Of a DNA stretch of 64,000 nucleotides, positions 47,005 through 57,392 are shown one piece after another. Source of the DNA: Candidatus Sulfotelmatobacter sp. (lineage in GTDB: Bacteria; Vulcanimicrobiota; Vulcanimicrobiia; Vulcanimicrobiales; Vulcanimicrobiaceae); NCBI GenBank assembly GCA_035504415.1, contig DATJRY010000003.1, forward strand, positions 1 to 64,000. Reading direction: 5' to 3'. Each line of letters begins with the position of its first letter. Position 1 is the first letter of the stretch. Both the position numbers and the translations under genes were made by a program. Under the pieces are notes generated by a model. The model did not search any database. It was given only the letters and a program-made list of their open reading frames with translations, and was not told where the DNA came from.

Positions 47005-48029
47005 TCGCCGTCGACTACCCGCCGATGGAGATGCGCGCCGTGGAGCGCCTGCCGGACGGAGACGGTTGGCTCTACGAGCCGAAGTGGGACGGCTTTCGTT
47101 GCGTCGCGCACCGCGACGGACGCGAGGTCGCGCTGACCTCGAAGGCGGGGCAGCCGCTGGCGCGCTACTTTCCCGAGATCGTCGACGCGCTGCGCGCGCT
47201 CGACGCCGATCGTTTCTCGCTCGACGGCGAGCTGGTCGTGTGGGCCGGCGGCGGGTTGTCGTTCGACGCGCTACAGCAGCGCATCCACCCCGCCGCGAGC
47301 CGCGTCGCGATGCTGGCGGAGGCGACGCCGGCGATCTATCTCGCCTTCGACCTGTTGCGTCTGGACGGCACGGACTGGAACGACCAGCCGATCGAGCGCC
47401 GGCGCCCGGCGCTCGAAGCGCTGGCCGAGCAGTTCCGCGCGCCGCGGCTGCGCTTGAGTCCGGCGACCCGTTCGCGCGCGGTCGCGGACGGATGGCTCTC
47501 GGGTGCCGGCGGCGCGATCGACGGCGTGGTCGCCAAACGACTCGGCGTTCCGTACGCCAGCGGCCGGCGTGACGCCGCGGTCAAGGTGAAGAAGATGCGC
47601 ACCGCCGACTGCGTCATCGGCGGGTACCGCTATGCGAAGGGATCGACGACGCGCGTCGGGTCGCTGTTGCTCGGGCTGTACGACGACGACGGTCTGCTCG
47701 ACTACGTCGGGTTTTGCAGCGCGTTTTCGAACGCCGAACGCGAAGCGCTGGTGGCGCGGCTGCGCCCGCACGTAGGCGAGCCGGGCTTCACCGGCGGCGC
47801 GCCCGACACCGCGCCGAGCCGCTGGGACCGTGGCGAGGATCGCGACAAGTCGTACGTCAAGCTCAAGCCCGAGCTCGTCCTCGAGGTCGAGTTCGACCTG
47901 GTGACGGGCGGCCGGATTCGGCACGGAACGCGCCCGGTGCGCTGGCGAACGGATAAATCGCCGGCGACGTGCACGCGTGAGCAGCTGGAGACCCTCGACA
48001 CGTTCAGCGCGTCGATCATCCAGGGTTGA
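47001..48029 (+). CDS. ATP-dependent DNA ligase (LigD ligase-domain type)
   Basis: 342 aa, ATG at 47001 in the ATGA overlap. The active-site Lys motif is EPKWDGFR near residue 28. Other nucleotidyltransferase motifs are SLDGELVV, IYLAFDLLRLDG, EGVVAK-like GVVAKRLGVPY and AVKVKKMRTADCVIGG. An OB domain follows, ending RPVRWRTDKSPATC. With the preceding polymerase it makes a split LigD, so a two-gene NHEJ-like repair system is likely, pending a Ku protein elsewhere. Confidence 0.9.
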   Translation: MIAVDYPPMEMRAVERLPDGDGWLYEPKWDGFRCVAHRDGREVALTSKAGQPLARYFPEIVDALRALDADRFSLDGELVVWAGGGLSFDALQQRIHPAASRVAMLAEATPAIYLAFDLLRLDGTDWNDQPIERRRPALEALAEQFRAPRLRLSPATRSRAVADGWLSGAGGAIDGVVAKRLGVPYASGRRDAAVKVKKMRTADCVIGGYRYAKGSTTRVGSLLLGLYDDDGLLDYVGFCSAFSNAEREALVARLRPHVGEPGFTGGAPDTAPSRWDRGEDRDKSYVKLKPELVLEVEFDLVTGGRIRHGTRPVRWRTDKSPATCTREQLETLDTFSASIIQG

Positions 48030-48083
48030 GCCAGCCACCCCGCGAGGGCGGCAGCGGGCCGGGCCGAGCCGACGGCGTTTCGA

Positions 48084-48239
48084 TCAGGCGGCGACCCGCG
48101 GGGCCGGCATCAGCTCCAGCTCTCGGGCGAGGTCGATCTCGATCTGGCAATCCAAGCAGCGCACCCGCAGCCCCAGCCCGGCTTCGGCCGGCTGGTCGTG
48201 ATCGGCGCCGCAGTCGGGGCATTCGAACCACACGTCCAT
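48084..48239 (-). CDS. 51-aa zinc-ribbon protein
   Basis: ATG at 48239, stop TGA at 48084-48086. MDVWFECPDCGADHDQ starts the chain, with CPDC near residue 7 and RCLDC near 27; the two CxxC pairs give one zinc ribbon. The C-terminus is short and acidic, then RVAA. No ribosome site is obvious. Too short for most gene callers. Role unknown; many such ribbons sit in RNA- or DNA-related proteins. Confidence 0.6.
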   Translation of the reverse strand: MDVWFECPDCGADHDQPAEAGLGLRVRCLDCQIEIDLARELELMPAPRVAA

Positions 48240-48315
48240 GTCGGCAGGTTACGCGCCCGGAATGCCACCAGGTTGGCAGAGTCAGCGAGGGACCGCGCCG
48301 TCTCACGCCGATACC

Positions 48316-50247
48316 ATGAACAAAATGTCGGTGGAGCGGCGCTTCGAACGCGTCCTCGAGATCACGCGGGACATCCTACGCCTGCGCGAGCTGGATCTTG
48401 CCTTGGAGTCGATCGCCCGCGGGGTGACCGACTTGTTCGGCTTTCGTTACGTCACCATCGTCATCGCCGACGGCACGCAGACCGGCGAGATGACCCGCCG
48501 CGTCATGCTCGGCTACCCCGACGGCGTCAAGCGCGAGCGCAAGAACGAACGGGTCTCCAAAGCCGACATCCTCTCGGCGCTGGCCCCGCACTTCGAGGTG
48601 TTCGAGAACGCGTTCTACATCCCGGCCGAGCGCGAGTTCCACTGGGACCGCGCCGTCTACGCCGGTGAGACCGACCGCGACTCGCCGCGCAGCGCCGCCG
48701 ACGCCTGGCACGAGCGCGACGCGATCTGCCTGGTGCTGCGCGACTCCGACGGCGAGATGATCGGATACCTGAGCCCGGACGGGCCGGCCGACGGCAAGGT
48801 GCCCAGCCGCGATACGCTGCGCGGCCTGCAGCTGTTCGTCAACCTGATGGGCCTGGCGCTGGCCAACGCGCAGGCGCACCGCGCCGAGGTCGAGCGGCGG
48901 CGGCTGCTCGAGGCGAACCAAGCGCGGCTGCGGCACGAGGCGACGCACGACCCGCTGACCGGTCTGCCCAACCGCACCTTCTTCCAAGAGCGCTTGGCGG
49001 CGACGCTCGAGCACGCGCGCGCCCGGCCCGACCGCGTCTACGCCGTGCTGTTCGTCGACCTCGACGAGTTCAAGTCGATCAACGACTCGCTCGGACACAT
49101 CGCCGGCGACGCGCTTCTGATGGCCGTCGCCGACCGCATGCGCGCCACGGTCGCGGCCGACGACTTCATCGCGCGCATCGGCGGCGACGAGTTCGCGCTC
49201 TTGCTCGCGCATCGCCACGACCTGGGACAGGTCGAGGACGCGGTCGAGACGATCCAGGACGCGCTGGTCGCCCCGATGCTGATCGAAGGCCGCGCCGTCT
49301 ACAACACGGCCTCGATCGGCATCGCGATCATCGAAGCGAGCGACGAGCGCATCGAGGGCGTGCTGCGCAACGCCGATACCGCGATGTACTACGCGAAGTC
49401 GCTGGGCCGCGGCCGCCACGCGTTCTTCGACCACCACATGCACTACGAGGCGACCCGCCGTCTCGCGCTCACCAGCGACCTGCGCGCGGCGATCGAAGCC
49501 GAGCAGTTCACCGTCGAGTACCAGCCGATCGTGCGGCTTTCCGACACGCGCCTGATGGGCTTCGAAGCGCTGGTGCGCTGGCACAACCCGGCGACCGGGG
49601 AGGTCATGCCCGGCGAGTTCATCCCGCTGGCGGAAGACGTCGGCCTGGTCGTCCCGATCGGGCGTTACGTCTTCGTCGACGCCTGCCGCCGGCTGGCCGA
49701 ATGGCGCCGGCGCGCACCGCTGCTCGACTTGCGCATGCACGTCAACCTCTCGGTGCAGGAAGTCCTCGAGCCGGACCTGGACGCGTTCGTCGCGCGCAAC
49801 CTGCGCCGCTTCGGCCTCTCCTCGGACGACCTGGTGCTCGAGATCACCGAGACGGCCGTCATCCGCTCGAACACGCTCTCGCTCGGCTCGATGGCGCGCT
49901 TGCGCGCGACCGGCGTGCACCTGTGCATCGACGACTTCGGCACCGGTTACTCCTCGCTGCGCTACCTGCACCAGCTGCCGTTCGACGCGATGAAGATCGA
50001 CCGTTCGTTCGTCGAGAGCACCGAGGGCGGCTTGGGCAGCGCGCCGATCGTGCGGATGCTGATCCAGTTGGCGAAGTCGTACGGAATCGACGTCGTCGCC
50101 GAAGGCGTCGAGACGGCGCGCCAAGCGGAAGAGCTGGTCGCGCTGGAGTGCGAGTTCGCGCAGGGGTTCCATTTCTACCGGCCGATGAGCGCGGATGCGG
50201 TCTGCGCGCTGCTCGACGCGACCCTGGCGGGCTCGATCGCCGGCTGA
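48316..50247 (+). CDS. GAF-like + GGDEF + EAL c-di-GMP protein
   Basis: 643 aa, ATG at 48316. N-terminal GAF-like domain (about 5-190, FERVLEITRDILRLREL, then ICLVLRDSDGEMIGYLSPDGP). GGDEF (about 215-370): DPLTGLPNRTFFQERL, RIGGDEF; no RxxD I-site. EAL (about 385-640): MGFEALVRWHNPATGEVMPGEF, LVLEITETAVI, DDFGTGYSSL and VAEGVET, so the phosphodiesterase residues are intact. Cytoplasmic, sensing an unknown small molecule. The 68-base upstream gap separates it from the zinc-ribbon gene, which faces away. Confidence 0.92.
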   Translation: MNKMSVERRFERVLEITRDILRLRELDLALESIARGVTDLFGFRYVTIVIADGTQTGEMTRRVMLGYPDGVKRERKNERVSKADILSALAPHFEVFENAFYIPAEREFHWDRAVYAGETDRDSPRSAADAWHERDAICLVLRDSDGEMIGYLSPDGPADGKVPSRDTLRGLQLFVNLMGLALANAQAHRAEVERRRLLEANQARLRHEATHDPLTGLPNRTFFQERLAATLEHARARPDRVYAVLFVDLDEFKSINDSLGHIAGDALLMAVADRMRATVAADDFIARIGGDEFALLLAHRHDLGQVEDAVETIQDALVAPMLIEGRAVYNTASIGIAIIEASDERIEGVLRNADTAMYYAKSLGRGRHAFFDHHMHYEATRRLALTSDLRAAIEAEQFTVEYQPIVRLSDTRLMGFEALVRWHNPATGEVMPGEFIPLAEDVGLVVPIGRYVFVDACRRLAEWRRRAPLLDLRMHVNLSVQEVLEPDLDAFVARNLRRFGLSSDDLVLEITETAVIRSNTLSLGSMARLRATGVHLCIDDFGTGYSSLRYLHQLPFDAMKIDRSFVESTEGGLGSAPIVRMLIQLAKSYGIDVVAEGVETARQAEELVALECEFAQGFHFYRPMSADAVCALLDATLAGSIAG

Positions 50248-50253
50248 GAGCAA

Positions 50254-50472
50254 GTGAGCGGCTCTGCGTTTTGGGGAATACGGTCGACGATGACCCCTAC
50301 GGAACGCGACGGCGATGCCGCTGAGGCCACCTTCGTAAGCGTCGATCAACGGTTGGCGGACCAACTGCGCGCGATTCAGCGCGCGTTGGACGAACGGCGC
50401 GACGCCGAAGGCAATTGGGGCGTCGACGACGCGGGGTGGCTGCGCGAGGCGGGTTTCCGCTCCCCACGCTAG
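50254..50472 (+). CDS. Small hypothetical protein
   Basis: 72 aa from GTG 50254, or 60 aa from ATG 50290 (MTPTERDGDAAEA). Mostly helical and acidic (DQRLADQLRAIQRALDERRD), no motif. It follows the GAF/GGDEF/EAL gene by 6 bases, perhaps cotranscribed. The stop TAG shares CTAG (50469-50472) with the convergent gene. Codon third positions are GC-rich as in real genes. Confidence 0.5.
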   Translation: MSGSAFWGIRSTMTPTERDGDAAEATFVSVDQRLADQLRAIQRALDERRDAEGNWGVDDAGWLREAGFRSPR

Positions 50473-50765
50473 GCCGGCGCTAAGTCCGCGTTCTCGCTCA
50501 GGAACCGTTCCAGCCGCATGAGCGCCGCGTTCTCCGCGCCGGCGGCGGCGTGTAGGACCACCGCCCGCACCGCGCGCCAGCAGCGGCCCCAGGCCGCGTC
50601 CTCGCGGTCGACCAGGGCCGCTCGGGCGGCCAGCGCGGCCCGGCGCAGGCGCCGCTCGCAGCAGGCACCGCGGCCGCTTCCCAAGGTCGCGATCAGGTCG
50701 CGCACCAGCGTCCGGTAGGCCCGTAGGCGCTCGGCGAGCTCGCCGAGCCGTGCTTCCTCGCTCAC
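50469..50765 (-). CDS. Small helical Arg/Ala-rich protein
   Basis: 98 aa from GTG 50765; the ATG at 50801 would add 12 residues encoded in an AT-rich promoter-like stretch, so the GTG is preferred. Helical throughout (LGELAERLRAYRTLVRDLIA, then RAVRAVVLHAAAGAENAALMRLERFL). Three Cys, two adjacent near residue 36. Unknown function; possibly a small regulator given the operator-like repeat upstream. Confidence 0.5.
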   Translation of the reverse strand: MSEEARLGELAERLRAYRTLVRDLIATLGSGRGACCERRLRRAALAARAALVDREDAAWGRCWRAVRAVVLHAAAGAENAALMRLERFLSENADLAPA

Positions 50766-50774
50766 GTGATTAAA

Positions 50775-50792
50775 GATATATCGAGATACATC
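50775..50792. promoter_or_regulatory. AT-rich GATATATC-GA-GATACATC repeat
   Basis: Two 8-mers GATATATC and GATACATC separated by GA, near-palindromic on the other strand (GATGTATCTCGATATATC). It stands out from the GC-rich surroundings and lies 10 bases upstream of the GTG at 50765, at the position expected for a core promoter with an operator. PadR-like repressors bind such ATGTAT/ATATAT arms; assignment is tentative. Confidence 0.45.
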
Positions 50793-50812
50793 AAGAGTCA
50801 ATCGCCCGGCCG

Positions 50813-50858
50813 AAAAAAAGAAGACGCCCCGTCCCCCGATATAGGGGCCGAGGCGTCT
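50813..50858 (-). terminator. Rho-independent terminator downstream of hppA
   Basis: Reading on the minus strand after the hppA stop, AGACGCC pairs with GGCGTCT (50852-50858 with 50822-50828), an inner CCCC/GGGG extends it, and a run of T (complement of 50813-50819) follows. A second, nearer hairpin GGCTTCGGCC/GGCCGAAGCC lies at 50910-50932. Confidence 0.8.
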
Positions 50859-50934
50859 CGCGGTTTCGCCCGCGGTTTCTCCGGCGGATCGGCCTCCGGC
50901 CGAACGCGACGGCTTCGGCCGAAGGCCGAAGCCA

Positions 50935-53049
<2,115 letters not shown>

Positions 53050-53194
53050 CGATCTGTCCTTTTACGACACAAAGAAAGGGCCCGACCGCGGTCAGGCGCT
53101 TCGAACAGACCTGCGTTTAGCGTTGCCGGGTAGGTGTCCTCCGAATAGAGTGCGGACGGGCATCCGGCGCCCGGGCGCGAACGAGGCCGAGCAG

Positions 53195-54394
53195 ATGGAG
53201 TCGACCGAGTTTCTCGTCGTCGGATGCGGGCCCGCGGGTGGGACCGCGGCACGGGAAGCGGCCCGGCGCGGCGTGGCCACGGTCGTGCTCGAACGGGACC
53301 CGGTCGTCGGCGCGAAGCGGGTCTGCGCGGCCGGCCTGCGGCCCGGATTTTGCGAGGAGTTCGACCTGCCGCGCTCGATCGTGCACCTCGACCCGGGGAC
53401 GATCACGCTCACGACGGCCCGGCGCACCTACGCGTTCGGGGTCGGTCCGGCGCACACGACGACCCGCGAGGAGCTCGACGGCACGATCGGCGAGCTGGCA
53501 CGCGCGGAGGGCGCGGAGATCCGTACCCGGGCGCTGTTTCGCGGCCTGCGCCGCGAACGCGAGGGGACGGTGGTCGAATACGCCGACACGGCCGCCGGCG
53601 AACGCCGGACGATCCGCGCCCGCAGCGTGTTCCTGGCCCAGGGCTCGAGCGCGCGGCTCGACGCCGTCGACGCCCGCTTCGGCTATCCGGGCTGGGCGGC
53701 CGGCTTGATCACCTGCCTGCAGTACCGCGTCTATCCCGTACGGCCGGCGGTCCCCGAGACCTACCAGACGCTCGAGATGCACTACTACGTCTCGCCGCGC
53801 TCCGGGCACAACGTGATCGCCTGGATGTTCCCCAAGCGCGATCACCTCTCGATCGGCCTGGGCATCCAGGCCAAGCTGCCCGGGACCGCCCTGCGGGCCG
53901 AGCTCGACGCGTTCCTGATGACCGTCGAGCAGCGGCTCTTCGCGGGCGTCCCCTACACGTTGCGCGAGGAAGGCAACCTCCTGTACGGAGGCGCGCCGCG
54001 GCCGGCGATCGGCGCCGAGGGCGTCATGGTCGGCGGGACCGCGGCCGGCCTGGTCGACGCCACGACCGGCGAGGGAATCTACGAGGCGGCTCAGACCGGG
54101 CGGCTGGCCGCCGAGGCGGCCGCCGGGGCGCGGGCGGGCCGGCCGGCCGATCCGGCGCGCTGGTACGAGCGATCCGTCCGGCGTGCCTTCTACCGCCGCC
54201 TTCGCCACCGCCACCGGCTGATGACGATGCTCGAGCGCAAGCCGGCTCGGTTCGATGTGCTGTTCGAGCAGCTCGCGTCAAATCCACGCTTCGCCGACCT
54301 GCTCCAGCGCGAACGCAGCGCTTTCGGGCCGATGGAATGGATGTATCTGTACGCACAGGCCGCGAAGTTCGGCCTGCGGGCGCTGCAGGTCTAG
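53195..54394 (+). CDS. Geranylgeranyl-reductase-family FAD oxidoreductase
   Basis: 399 aa, ATG at 53195. N-terminal dinucleotide fold FLVVGCGPAGGTAAREAARRG with VLERDPVVGAKRVCAAGLRP, then GITTTREEL-like region (TTTREELDGTIGELAR). PxxYxWxFP-like region MFPKRDHLSIGLGIQAKLPG near residue 220. Ends with a helical GGR-type tail (RLRHRHRLMTMLERK). Such proteins reduce isoprenoid double bonds in archaeal lipids, chlorophyll or quinones. Substrate here is unknown; a menaquinone or carotenoid side chain is possible. Confidence 0.85.
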   Translation: MESTEFLVVGCGPAGGTAAREAARRGVATVVLERDPVVGAKRVCAAGLRPGFCEEFDLPRSIVHLDPGTITLTTARRTYAFGVGPAHTTTREELDGTIGELARAEGAEIRTRALFRGLRREREGTVVEYADTAAGERRTIRARSVFLAQGSSARLDAVDARFGYPGWAAGLITCLQYRVYPVRPAVPETYQTLEMHYYVSPRSGHNVIAWMFPKRDHLSIGLGIQAKLPGTALRAELDAFLMTVEQRLFAGVPYTLREEGNLLYGGAPRPAIGAEGVMVGGTAAGLVDATTGEGIYEAAQTGRLAAEAAAGARAGRPADPARWYERSVRRAFYRRLRHRHRLMTMLERKPARFDVLFEQLASNPRFADLLQRERSAFGPMEWMYLYAQAAKFGLRALQV

Positions 54395-54439
54395 ACCCGA
54401 CGCCTTTCTATGCTGCGTTTCAGGTAGGACGACGCCCGC

Positions 54440-55270
54440 GTGCAGGACATCTCGGACCAGGAGTTCGTGGCGATTCGCGATTTGATTCGCGAGCGTTTCG
54501 GGCTGTGGTACGACGACCAAAAGCGGTTCTTGCTGCTCAGCCGGCTGCAGACGCGGCTGGCCAAGCGCGGCTTCCAAACCTACGGCCAATACGTCGACTT
54601 CCTGCGCTTCGACCTCAAACGCGAGGACGAGTGGAGAGACCTCGCGTCGGCGCTCTCGAACAACGAGACGTACTTCTTTCGCGAGGCCGCGCAGCTCAAG
54701 GCCCTGGCCGGCTCGATCCTCGACGAGTTCCTGACCCGCTCGCCGCGGGTGCGGCTGTGGTCGTCCGCCAGCTCCTCCGGTGAGGAGCCCTACTCGCTGG
54801 CGATGACGCTGCTGGGGACGGGCAAGATCGCGGATTCCAACCTCCAGATCCGGGCCACCGACATCTCGCCGCGCGTGCTCGACATGGCCGCGCGCGGCTT
54901 TTACCGCACCCTCTCGTTCCGCGCCACCGAGCCGTCCGTGATCCAGCGCTGGTTCCACCCCCAGGACGATGGGTTCGTGATCGACGAGCGAATCAAACGG
55001 ATCGTCTCGTTCGGACGGCTGAACCTGATGGAGGGCGCGGCGGTCGCGGCCGAAGGGCCCTTCGACGCGATCTTCTGCCGGAACGTGCTCATCTATTTCG
55101 ACAAGGCGACGCAGAAACGGGTCGTCGAGTCCTTCGCCAAAGCCCTGCGCCCCGGAGGCTATTTGTTCTTGGGTCACGCCGAGTCGCTCTTCCACCTGAC
55201 CGATCTGTACGAGCCGATCATCGGCCCGGAAGCGATCGTCTATCGCCTGCGCGCCGCGGTGCCGGCATGA
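54440..55270 (+). CDS. cheR: Chemoreceptor glutamate methyltransferase CheR
   Basis: 276 aa, GTG at 54440. N-terminal helical domain (ISDQEFVAIRDLIRERFGLW), then the SAM-binding domain with SNNETYFFREAAQLKALA, LWSSASSSGEEPYSLAM and IFCRNVLIYFDKATQKRVV. These are the hallmarks of CheR, which methylates glutamates of methyl-accepting chemotaxis proteins. Coupled to cheB by an ATGA overlap, so the adaptation pair is made together. No MCP gene in the window. Confidence 0.95.
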   Translation: MQDISDQEFVAIRDLIRERFGLWYDDQKRFLLLSRLQTRLAKRGFQTYGQYVDFLRFDLKREDEWRDLASALSNNETYFFREAAQLKALAGSILDEFLTRSPRVRLWSSASSSGEEPYSLAMTLLGTGKIADSNLQIRATDISPRVLDMAARGFYRTLSFRATEPSVIQRWFHPQDDGFVIDERIKRIVSFGRLNLMEGAAVAAEGPFDAIFCRNVLIYFDKATQKRVVESFAKALRPGGYLFLGHAESLFHLTDLYEPIIGPEAIVYRLRAAVPA

Positions 55271-56403
55271 GCCAGCGCATCATCACGGTCGTCATCACCG
55301 ACGACTCGGCGTTCATGCGCCGCGCGATCCAGAAGATGTTGGAGAAGGAATCCGACATCCAGGTCGTGGGGACCGCGGCCAGCGGCGAGGAGGGCATCGA
55401 GATGATCGAGCGCCTCAAGCCGGACGTGTGCACGATGGACGTCGAGATGCCCGGGATGGGCGGCCTCGAGGCGGCGCGCACGGTGATCGCGCGGCGCGGA
55501 CCGCCGATCATCATGGTCAGCGCGCTCACGCGCGAAGGCGCCGAGACGACCCTGCGCGCGCTCGAGATCGGCGCCGTCGACTTCATCCCCAAGCCCGATT
55601 CGGCGCTGATCGACATCGTCAACGTGCAGCGCGAGCTGGTGGAGAAAGTTCGCCTGTTCGGTTCGCGCGGCGCGTATCTGCGCGCGATGCAAGGACAGCG
55701 CCCGACGCCCGATCGCACGATCGAGCAGCGCCCCGAACCCAAGTCCGCGCCGGCGCGCGTCGTTCCCCCGCCGCCGGTCGTGCCGCCGCGCCCGCGTCCG
55801 GGCGGCCGCGCGGGCGGCTTCGCGTGCGTCGCCATCGGCACGTCGACCGGCGGCCCGGTCGCGCTCTCGCAGATCTTGCCGCGGCTGCCGGCGGATTTCC
55901 CCATCCCGATCGTCGTCGTGCAGCACATGCCGCCCGGCTTCACCAAGCCGCTCGCCGAGCGGCTCGACTCGGCCAGCAAGATCCACGTCGTCGAAGGCAC
56001 CAACGGGATGGCGCTCGGCGCCGGCACGGCGATCGTCGCGCCGGCCGGCAAGCAGCTGCGGTTGACGCGTTCGCTCGGCTCGGTGGTCGTGACGCTCTCC
56101 GACGACGCGAGCAAATCGTTGCACGTGCCGAGCGTGGACGTCATGGCGGCCTCCGTCGGCGAGACGTACGGGGCCGGCGCGCTGGGCGTGATCCTGACCG
56201 GGATGGGACACGACGGCGTCGAGGGGCTGCGCGTCATCAAGGAGCGCGGCGGGTTCGTCGTCGGTCAGGACGAGGCCAGCGCGGTCGTCTACGGGATGCC
56301 GCGCGCGGCGGCGGTCGCCGGCTTGGTGGACCGCGTCGTCCCGCTCGACGCGGTCGGTCGCACGCTCTGCGAGCTGACGGGCACTGCGTTTGCTCCGGCT
56401 TGA
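55267..56403 (+). CDS. cheB: Chemotaxis methylesterase/response regulator CheB
   Basis: 378 aa, ATG at 55267 in ATGA overlap. Receiver domain: VVITDDSAFMRRAIQKML, TMDVEMPGMGGLEA (phospho-Asp), SALTREGAETTLRALEIGAVDFI. Linker rich in Pro. C-terminal methylesterase with catalytic residues in GTSTGGPVALSQILPRL (Ser), QHMPPGFTKPLA (His) and TGMGHDGVEGL (Asp). Removes methyl groups from receptors when phosphorylated. 124 bases follow before the sigma gene. Confidence 0.96.
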   Translation: MSQRIITVVITDDSAFMRRAIQKMLEKESDIQVVGTAASGEEGIEMIERLKPDVCTMDVEMPGMGGLEAARTVIARRGPPIIMVSALTREGAETTLRALEIGAVDFIPKPDSALIDIVNVQRELVEKVRLFGSRGAYLRAMQGQRPTPDRTIEQRPEPKSAPARVVPPPPVVPPRPRPGGRAGGFACVAIGTSTGGPVALSQILPRLPADFPIPIVVVQHMPPGFTKPLAERLDSASKIHVVEGTNGMALGAGTAIVAPAGKQLRLTRSLGSVVVTLSDDASKSLHVPSVDVMAASVGETYGAGALGVILTGMGHDGVEGLRVIKERGGFVVGQDEASAVVYGMPRAAAVAGLVDRVVPLDAVGRTLCELTGTAFAPA

Positions 56404-56426
56404 CGGGAAGGCAACCATCATTTAAC

Positions 56427-56467
56427 CCGGCTCACACTTTCGCGGGAGGCCTGTACGGGGGAGCCGG
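56427..56467 (+). promoter_or_regulatory. Inverted repeat in the leader between cheB and the sigma-factor gene
   Basis: CCGGCTC (56427-56433) and GAGCCGG (56461-56467) pair around a 27-base loop containing GGGAGG. The 56404-56527 spacer has no gene; it probably holds a promoter or an RNA leader. No riboswitch class I know is recognised. Confidence 0.35.
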
Positions 56468-56527
56468 ACACTACCTGCGTGAACCGATGGAGACGATGGG
56501 AGTGGGTGCCCGACGTGGGAGCATGCC

Positions 56528-57373
56528 GTGAAAGCACTCCGTGATGGCTCGCGCTACGTGATCGGCGGAGTCGAGCTCAGTCGTGAGGAGATCGTCCACA
56601 AGTATTTACACCTGGTGAAGTATGTCGCCGGGCGTATCTCCATCAACTTGCCCCCCAACGTCGAGATCAACGACCTGATCAACGATGGCATCCTGGGCCT
56701 GATCGACGCGATCGAGAAGTACGACGACGAGCGCGGCGTCAAGTTCGAAACCTACGCCATCACCCGCATCAACGGCGCCATTCTGGACGCCTTGCGTGCC
56801 CTGGATTGGGTGCCCCGTGCCGTCCGCCAGCGGGCGCGCGAGCTCGAGCGCATCTATCAAGAGCTGGAAGTCCAGCTCGGCCGGGCCGCGACCGAGGAAG
56901 AAGTCGCCGACCGGATGGGGCTCTCGGTCAAAGAGCTCGACGTCCTGATGCAAAAGATTCGCGGGACCTCGGTCCTCTCGCTCGAGGAGTTCCTCCCCAA
57001 CGAGCGGGGCTACGAGATCCCGCTGCTCGACACGCTCCGCGACGACGGCACCGAGGTCACCAACGCCGTCGAGGCCCGCGAGATCAAGGCCGCGCTGATC
57101 CGGGCCGTCGACGAGCTGCCGCCGCAAGAGCGGACCGTCATCTCGCTCTACTATTTCGAAGGGCTGACCCTCAAGGAGATCAAGGGCGCCCTGAACGTCT
57201 CGGAGTCGCGGGTCTCGCAGATCCACGCCCAGGCCGTGATCCACCTGCGCACGAAGTTACGGGCACTGCGCGCCGACCTTGGTTACCGTGAGGGCGACCC
57301 GACGGTGAAGCAGAAGTACACGCGACGCAACGCCGCGCAGGCTTCGACCGGGGACGTCGGGGCCACCGGCTAA
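56528..57373 (+). CDS. fliA: Flagellar/chemotaxis sigma factor (FliA/WhiG type, sigma-28)
   Basis: 281 aa, GTG at 56528. Region 2 shows VEINDLINDGILGLIDAIEKYDDERG and FETYAITRINGAILDALRALDW; region 3 shows RQRARELERIYQELE; region 4 shows LPPQERTVISLYYFEGLTLKEIKGAL and SESRVSQIHAQAVIHLR. These fit sigma-28. Directs late flagellar and chemotaxis genes. It is followed at 19 bases by a small gene with a good ribosome site, then fliK and flhX. Confidence 0.92.
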   Translation: MKALRDGSRYVIGGVELSREEIVHKYLHLVKYVAGRISINLPPNVEINDLINDGILGLIDAIEKYDDERGVKFETYAITRINGAILDALRALDWVPRAVRQRARELERIYQELEVQLGRAATEEEVADRMGLSVKELDVLMQKIRGTSVLSLEEFLPNERGYEIPLLDTLRDDGTEVTNAVEAREIKAALIRAVDELPPQERTVISLYYFEGLTLKEIKGALNVSESRVSQIHAQAVIHLRTKLRALRADLGYREGDPTVKQKYTRRNAAQASTGDVGATG

Positions 57374-57392
57374 GACTCGGAGGCACACGCTC

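Noticed and set aside
56404-56527. c-di-GMP riboswitch in the cheB-fliA spacer
   Set aside because: A simple inverted repeat is present, but the conserved core of GEMM-type aptamers is not seen.
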